Of a stretch of DNA of 10,171 nucleotides, positions 6,229 to 10,171 are shown in pieces; position 1 is the stretch's first letter, and each line of letters starts with the position of its first letter. This DNA is from an uncultured Eubacteriales bacterium (GTDB lineage Bacteria; Bacillota; Clostridia; Oscillospirales; Acutalibacteraceae). The notes under the pieces were generated by a model. That model saw only the letters and a list, made by a program, of their open reading frames with translations. It did no database searches and was not told the DNA's origin. A program made the translations under genes and the position numbers. The stretch covers positions 1-10,171 of the forward strand of contig ONUD01000087.1 in assembly GCA_900320925.1 (NCBI GenBank), written 5' to 3'.

Positions 6229-8860
6229 TCAAAGCCTTTATCTTTTCATAGACACGTCTGCAATTGTGTGCATCGTGATACGGATAGAAATTTTTGACTC
6301 TTTGCAGGTATGTTTCCTCATTCTGACAGCCGTTTTGTATCAGTGTCATCAGTGCATTCACCGTACCGTCAAGGTCATGGCACACTGTTCCAAAGCCGTC
6401 CTTTTCATAGTCGAAATAGCCTTCTTTGTAGGTATGGTTTCCATAGAACTCTTCCTTGTCGAAACGGGCATAAATAACAGGCTTTTGGAGATAGGCAAAG
6501 TCAAATGCCACGCTGGAATAGTCCGTGACCAGTACGGCTCCCTGTACAAATTCCTTTTGGTAGTCAACAGCCCCCTCCTGCACGGCAAACACGTCATTGC
6601 CGTCAAAATCCCGCCATTGTTCACTCTGCATGGGGTGCATACAGAAAAGTCCTTTGTATCCATGCTCTTTCATGACTTTCAGCAGCCGTTCATCATTGAT
6701 GAGGGCATTATAAAAGGCAAAAAATTTGGTATCCTTGAAAGTATCAATGTAAATACTTTTGTTTTCTTTGGGGTCATAGCTTCCCTTGATATACTGCCGC
6801 CATGTTGGCATGATAAGAATTTTCTTTTTGATACGGCTTTTTTTACTGCGTTTGTAGAGGGCATCAAACCGCGGAAAGCCTGTAATCACGGGGATATGTT
6901 TGGTCATGCAGTAATCGCCCTTGACAAAAGAGTCATATTCAGGCACTGCCGCCGTGACCAGCATACTGATATTCTTGTTATAGCGGTTCAGCCAGCCCGA
7001 CAAATCATCTTTGGTAATGCCGTGCTGGAGGAATATAAAGTCATAATGAATCAGGTCAACCAGATAGGGCATATCTTCTCCGAATGGGTTGAACAGGTAA
7101 TCCGAAACAACGGAAGAAATCAGCTTGTCTGCCAGAAGAAATTTCAGCTTGTATGCATCGGTGCCATACGGTATGACTTTACCGATTTTTTTCATTCTTT
7201 CATAGTCGGGACTGTCCGCATTGATATTGAAGTAAGTTTCCACTTTTTTATGCCAAGGACGGTTCATATAGCGGAAGAAATGCTCGCCGTTGTCATTGGC
7301 TACATAGGTTCTGTCGGAAATGAGCCACAGTTCTTTTTTCTGGTGCTTCACGGCTTCAAAATACTTGTTTCGCCATGCAACAGCTTCTTTTTTTCCCTGT
7401 TGGAGCAGAAGCTCCTGATAATGGCTTTCCAACTGCTCTTTTCGCTTTTCGGTGTAAGGGGAAACTTTCAGCCCTTTTTCGGCGGCTTGTACAATGTATT
7501 TGCCTCTTGCATAATAGCCGCCCTCTGTTTTGGGGAGATGGGAGAATCTGCCCAGAGAGGTATCTATCTGGCAGGTATCATTGCCCTTGCGATAATAGAA
7601 TGTAATATGGGTTTCCTTGTTGGGATTCAGGTGGAATTCATAAATCACGGCTCTGCCCTTGTTGACCCTGCCCTCCATGGTAATCAGGTCAAATTTCGGG
7701 CAGTCCCTGTAGGACGGGTAGTAGGTTTCTCCGTCAATTTGTGCATAGTAGTTGTAATCCCTGCCACGCATCCAGCAATTGTCCTTTCCCTCCAGACGCA
7801 GGATATTGCCCCGCAGTTCTACATAATCCCATATCAGCAGTGTTTTGGCGGTAGCAAAGTCAATGACCGTGAAGTCCTTATACTGGATTCTGCCGCTGTC
7901 AAAGGTCAGGTCTTTGCGTACATCGTGACCGTATTTCAGTGACAGGCAGTACATTTTCATGTTCATGTAGATACAGCGTTGGCGATAGATGATTTCATCA
8001 TCGACAGACTGCAAGATTTCGCAAATCAAAGGCTTGTATTTTTCGCAGAGTTCCTGTTTCAGCGGCTTTTTGACACGCTTGGCAATGTCGTATGCCAGCA
8101 CATACTGGATAAATTTAGGGACTTCTCCATATGGTTGCTGTGACTGTTCGATAAGGAATTGGTGCAGATGAGTCGGTGTAGTAAAATAGTAACTGTCCGA
8201 CTGTTCCTGTCCTTGCTGTACGGCAGTACCGTCCGTTCTCATACGGCAGAAAAGTTCCGCTTCCCGTACCAGACCGTAGATGTTTTTTTTCAACAAGAAT
8301 GTATTGATAAAGCGGGTATCTTCACCATAGGTCAGCTCTTCACAGAAACGAAGTTCTCCAATGGCATCCGTCCGCAGCAGGGCAGAGGTGACATCGGTCT
8401 GTATCATGTCAAAATTTTCCGTTAAATCCACCACTCTGGTTTTGGCAAAGCGGTAGTCCAATTCATGATAGCCCCTTGCACCGTCAAAGAGAACTTTTCT
8501 TGCGGCGGCGGCATCTGTTTGGTTTTCTTCCAGAAAGCGGTACAGCATTTCAAGGGCATTTTCTTTCCAATAGTCATCGCTGTCCAGAAAGTTGACATAT
8601 TTTCCTTTGATGTATGGGATACCGGCATTTCTTGCGGCGGCGGCACCACGATGTTCCTGACGGAGGTAGACCATGTTGTCAGGGTATTTTTGGACATATG
8701 TCTGACAAATAGCGGCACTGGTATCGGTGCTTCCGTCATCGACCAGTATCATTTGGATATTCTGAAAGCCGAGGGTCTGGGCAATCACACTGTCAATTGC
8801 CTTTTTTAAATATTTTTCTGTATTGTAAATCGGCATGACCACCGAAACTGCATATTCCAT
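6212..8860 (-). CDS. GT2 glycosyltransferase fused to CDP-glycerol glycerophosphotransferase-type polymerase (copy 1)
   Basis: Predicted 882-residue bifunctional enzyme with the same architecture as the fusion downstream. The GT2 domain spans about 4-220: VSVVMPIYN at 5-13, VDDGSTD at 40-46, FLDSDD at 91-96 and TYGEDTRF at 177-184. A strand-rich linker domain spans about 328-468 (LRLEGKDNCW at 354-363, GGYYARGKY at 447-455). The TagB/TagF-type domain spans about 508-875: FLQHGITKDD at 610-619, TGFPRFD at 660-666, IMPTWR at 683-688, CMHP at 740-743 and LVTDYSSVAFDFAYLQKPVIY at 777-797. His613 and His742 match the conserved HG/HP pair. Family knowledge suggests transfer of glycerol phosphate or another polyol phosphate from its CDP form, with the GT2 half adding a sugar. 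The ATG at 8860 is preferred because it follows a good ribosome site. A GTG at 8869 overlaps the upstream stop as GTGA and aligns with the start of copy 2, so three extra residues are possible. Confidence 0.92.
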   Translation of the reverse strand: MEYAVSVVMPIYNTEKYLKKAIDSVIAQTLGFQNIQMILVDDGSTDTSAAICQTYVQKYPDNMVYLRQEHRGAAAARNAGIPYIKGKYVNFLDSDDYWKENALEMLYRFLEENQTDAAAARKVLFDGARGYHELDYRFAKTRVVDLTENFDMIQTDVTSALLRTDAIGELRFCEELTYGEDTRFINTFLLKKNIYGLVREAELFCRMRTDGTAVQQGQEQSDSYYFTTPTHLHQFLIEQSQQPYGEVPKFIQYVLAYDIAKRVKKPLKQELCEKYKPLICEILQSVDDEIIYRQRCIYMNMKMYCLSLKYGHDVRKDLTFDSGRIQYKDFTVIDFATAKTLLIWDYVELRGNILRLEGKDNCWMRGRDYNYYAQIDGETYYPSYRDCPKFDLITMEGRVNKGRAVIYEFHLNPNKETHITFYYRKGNDTCQIDTSLGRFSHLPKTEGGYYARGKYIVQAAEKGLKVSPYTEKRKEQLESHYQELLLQQGKKEAVAWRNKYFEAVKHQKKELWLISDRTYVANDNGEHFFRYMNRPWHKKVETYFNINADSPDYERMKKIGKVIPYGTDAYKLKFLLADKLISSVVSDYLFNPFGEDMPYLVDLIHYDFIFLQHGITKDDLSGWLNRYNKNISMLVTAAVPEYDSFVKGDYCMTKHIPVITGFPRFDALYKRSKKSRIKKKILIMPTWRQYIKGSYDPKENKSIYIDTFKDTKFFAFYNALINDERLLKVMKEHGYKGLFCMHPMQSEQWRDFDGNDVFAVQEGAVDYQKEFVQGAVLVTDYSSVAFDFAYLQKPVIYARFDKEEFYGNHTYKEGYFDYEKDGFGTVCHDLDGTVNALMTLIQNGCQNEETYLQRVKNFYPYHDAHNCRRVYEKIKALNDDDI

Positions 8861-8865
8861 CTGCT

Positions 8866-8873
8866 TCACCTCT
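8866..8873 (-). promoter_or_regulatory. Ribosome binding site deciding the start of fusion copy 1
   Basis: AGAGGTGA ends 5 bases before the ATG at 8860 and matches the anti-Shine-Dalgarno well. The competing GTG start at 8869 lies within this same site and has no Shine-Dalgarno of its own at the right distance. The site also contains the TGA stop of the Stealth gene, which favours re-initiation by the same ribosomes. Confidence 0.65.
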
Positions 8874-9864
8874 CAAATTTCGATTTTTCGGGCAGCAGCT
8901 CTTCAAAAGCCTGTATTACCTGCTGTTTTTGCAGGTCAAAATCCCTTGTATAGATGGTATCATTGATACAAATCAGCTTATATTTGCCATGTTCGATGGC
9001 ATCCAGTGCCTGTGTCCAGATATTGTCCTTGATGTGGAAGCACCTGCCAATGCCGGTTCCTCTGGGGACAGGGGTACCCTCTGCCAGCTGCCAGAATTTC
9101 ATCAGCCACTGGTTGCAGTTGGACTTGGTACGGAATTTTTCCATACAGGTCTGGTCAAGTACCTCTCCCTCTGCTTCCCAGACTCTTTGGAACGTATCTT
9201 TCAGAAAGTTGCTTGGCAGATGGTTATAATACATTCCGGGAAACCATGGCCATAAATTCAGGGCAGTTGTTTTGATGATTCTTTTCAAGCCATTTTTGGG
9301 ACTGTACCACTTTCTGAAATCCCGTTTCATGCACTGATTCTTGTCGAAGTGCATATTGATGAGTTCCATGTCATTGCCGTTGAAGAAGCCCGCACTCTTT
9401 TCTCCAAAATAAATGCAGTCCAAAGCATACGTATCCATCGGTCTGCCGTCACGGAAAAAATCTTCAGGTTTCACGTCTGCCGTCACAAACATATCATCGT
9501 TGAAATAAACAAACTGTTCGGCAAGTCCCTCTATGCGGTGCAGGTTCAGTTCAATGGTATTGGCATTGAATGTCGGCAGATACTGCGGCGGGATATAATC
9601 CCTGTGATTCACGATATGCAGTTTCGGGTGTTCTGCATTGAGCCACGGCGGCAGATGTCCCCATGTCACGAAATGGATACGGTTCACCCAAGGGGCAAAC
9701 TTCTCTACACCACGGAACCAGTATTGCAGATTGTCCCAGCTCCTGTAACGCACGATGGTATGATCGCCTTTTTCGGTGGGGGAATCATACCGATTTTTTT
9801 CTTCCTGCCATGCAGGGTCATTGCCGTCTACCCAAATCATGACGAAATCAATCTTATTCATCAT
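8866..9864 (-). CDS. Stealth-family sugar-phosphate transferase (capsular polysaccharide phosphotransferase)
   Basis: Predicted 332-residue cytosolic enzyme. Stealth proteins move a sugar-1-phosphate from a nucleotide sugar to a growing glycan, making phosphodiester-linked capsule polymers. The conserved regions are visible in order. The first is KIDFVMIWVDGNDPAW at 4-19. The second has RYRSWDNLQYWFRGVEKFAPWVN at 39-61, the strand IHFVTWG at 63-69 and the acidic FNDDMF at 121-126. Later regions include LPSNFLKDTFQRVWE at 216-230, KSNCNQWLMKFW at 247-258 and LICINDT at 297-303. The ATG at 9864 was chosen because AGGAG lies 9 bases upstream and the family normally starts just before this first motif; the second ATG at 9861 is also possible. 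A TTG at 9891 would add nine residues unlike the family. The gene begins 4 bases after the acyltransferase stop, and its own stop lies in the ribosome site of the next gene. The sugar transferred is unknown. Confidence 0.92.
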   Translation of the reverse strand: MMNKIDFVMIWVDGNDPAWQEEKNRYDSPTEKGDHTIVRYRSWDNLQYWFRGVEKFAPWVNRIHFVTWGHLPPWLNAEHPKLHIVNHRDYIPPQYLPTFNANTIELNLHRIEGLAEQFVYFNDDMFVTADVKPEDFFRDGRPMDTYALDCIYFGEKSAGFFNGNDMELINMHFDKNQCMKRDFRKWYSPKNGLKRIIKTTALNLWPWFPGMYYNHLPSNFLKDTFQRVWEAEGEVLDQTCMEKFRTKSNCNQWLMKFWQLAEGTPVPRGTGIGRCFHIKDNIWTQALDAIEHGKYKLICINDTIYTRDFDLQKQQVIQAFEELLPEKSKFER

Positions 9865-9891
9865 TATACTATGCTCCTGATTTTGTGTCAA
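9863..9891 (-). promoter_or_regulatory. Exact consensus sigma-A/sigma-70 promoter motif at the Stealth gene start
   Basis: On the minus strand, TTGACA (9891-9886) and TATAAT (9868-9863) are separated by exactly 17 bases, a full 12-of-12 match to the housekeeping consensus. The base triplet before the -10 is TAG, so there is no extended -10. The -10 shares bases with the first ATG of the Stealth gene, and transcription would begin near 9856, inside that gene. It might serve the downstream glycosyltransferases, or be a chance match created by the stop codon, ATG and ribosome site packed here. Confidence 0.45.
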
Positions 9892-10171
9892 GAAATGTCA
9901 TTTTTGAAAGAACCAATGCTGTCAGCTTGTCCCAGCGAATCAGCTTGCGGAACCAGTAAGCTGCTACCGCCATGGCAAGCGATACACCCATCACAAAGCC
10001 GAATACAGCATACCATGTGCCAAGCGAATAGGTCAGGTCGGGCAGCCATACCGCTCTGATAAAGGTGTGCATAAAGAAAATATCAGAGGAATGTTTTCCG
10101 AACAATGCCAGCACGGTTTTGATAACAGGAATGTCACATATAAACTCATACAACCAGTAAATGAATACCAC
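9869..10171 (-). CDS. Membrane acyltransferase, C-terminal part (acyltransferase family 3-like)
   Basis: Only the last 100 or so residues are in the window; the gene enters from beyond 10171. The first codon visible is GTG, which reads more naturally as an internal valine than a start. The segment GKHSSDIFFMHTF at about residues 25-37 of the visible part is typical of the late region of acyltransferase family 3 membrane proteins, where a glycine precedes a Ser-rich turn and a helix with FxxH. A transmembrane helix follows at about 53-74, then a basic amphipathic end. Such enzymes transfer acetyl or similar groups to sugars across the membrane, so O-acylation of the polymer made by this cluster is likely. 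The stop (TAG at 9869-9871) is 4 bases from the Stealth ATG. With only the C-terminus visible, the exact family is inferred. Confidence 0.75.
   Translation of the reverse strand: MVFIYWLYEFICDIPVIKTVLALFGKHSSDIFFMHTFIRAVWLPDLTYSLGTWYAVFGFVMGVSLAMAVAAYWFRKLIRWDKLTALVLSKMTFLDTKSGA
9874..9878 (-). promoter_or_regulatory. Ribosome binding site of the Stealth gene
   Basis: AGGAG lies 9 bases before the ATG at 9864, within the last codons of the acyltransferase gene. It supports the short start for the Stealth protein, and lies in the spacer of the promoter-like motif at 9863-9891. Confidence 0.7.

Noticed and set aside
6191..7942. Long plus-strand open frame of 583 codons opposite the first fusion gene
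   Set aside because: It lies antisense to a gene with clear GT2/TagF-type motifs, its translation has no recognisable domain, and it is the complementary-frame shadow of that coding sequence. The same holds for the plus-strand frames at 2515-3978, 1404-2237, 5518-6297 and 9349-10059.
9216..9235. TATAAT-like hexamer on the plus strand
   Set aside because: No acceptable -35 element lies 16-18 bases upstream, and it is inside the Stealth coding region with no plus-strand gene to serve.
9865..9891. TTG start adding nine residues to the Stealth protein
   Set aside because: The added residues do not resemble the family start, and the AGGAG site would fall inside the coding region. The ATG at 9864 directly precedes the first conserved Stealth motif.

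Overview
The window looks like a chromosomal segment from a Gram-positive bacterium of the Clostridia, probably a gut Lachnospiraceae or Ruminococcaceae/Oscillospiraceae member. That rests on moderate GC, strong AGGAGG-type ribosome binding sites, teichoic-acid-type polymerase domains and a TFIIB-type zinc-ribbon protein paired with a TPM-domain protein. The genus cannot be fixed from the sequence alone. All six complete genes and one partial gene lie on the minus strand and are read from high to low coordinates. They are packed with overlaps or gaps of at most 12 bases, so they look like part of one long transcript whose beginning lies beyond position 10171.

In transcription order, the first five genes form a cell-surface phosphoglycopolymer module. 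They are the C-terminal end of a membrane acyltransferase (9869-10171), a Stealth-family sugar-phosphate transferase (8866-9864), a large fusion of a GT2 glycosyltransferase with a CDP-glycerol glycerophosphotransferase-type domain (6212-8860), a stand-alone GT2 enzyme (5212-6228), and a second large GT2/CDP-glycerol-type fusion (2506-5199). The three GT2 domains are paralogues made by tandem duplication. The stand-alone copy is about 79% identical over its first 100 residues to the N-terminus of the second fusion. The inferred product is a capsule or teichoic-acid-like polymer whose repeat is joined by phosphodiesters, from polyol phosphate (TagF-type domains) and possibly sugar-1-phosphate (Stealth), and which may be O-acylated. 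The actual polyols and sugars cannot be read from sequence.

The last two genes are of a different kind. One is a cytosolic double zinc-ribbon protein with a C-terminal membrane anchor (1416-2516). The other is a secreted or membrane protein with two TPM-like domains, a transmembrane helix and a His/Gly/Ser-rich tail (37-1419). They overlap by ATGA, and the first overlaps the end of the second fusion gene, so they are probably co-expressed with the polymer genes. Their link to polymer synthesis is not established.

The most unexpected signal is an exact consensus housekeeping promoter (TTGACA, 17 bases, TATAAT) on the minus strand at 9863-9891. Its -10 box runs into the start codon of the Stealth gene. 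If active, it would start transcripts inside the Stealth gene and uncouple the downstream polymerases from it. No RNA genes, mobile elements or CRISPR arrays were seen, and no gene-free stretch exceeds about 40 bases.
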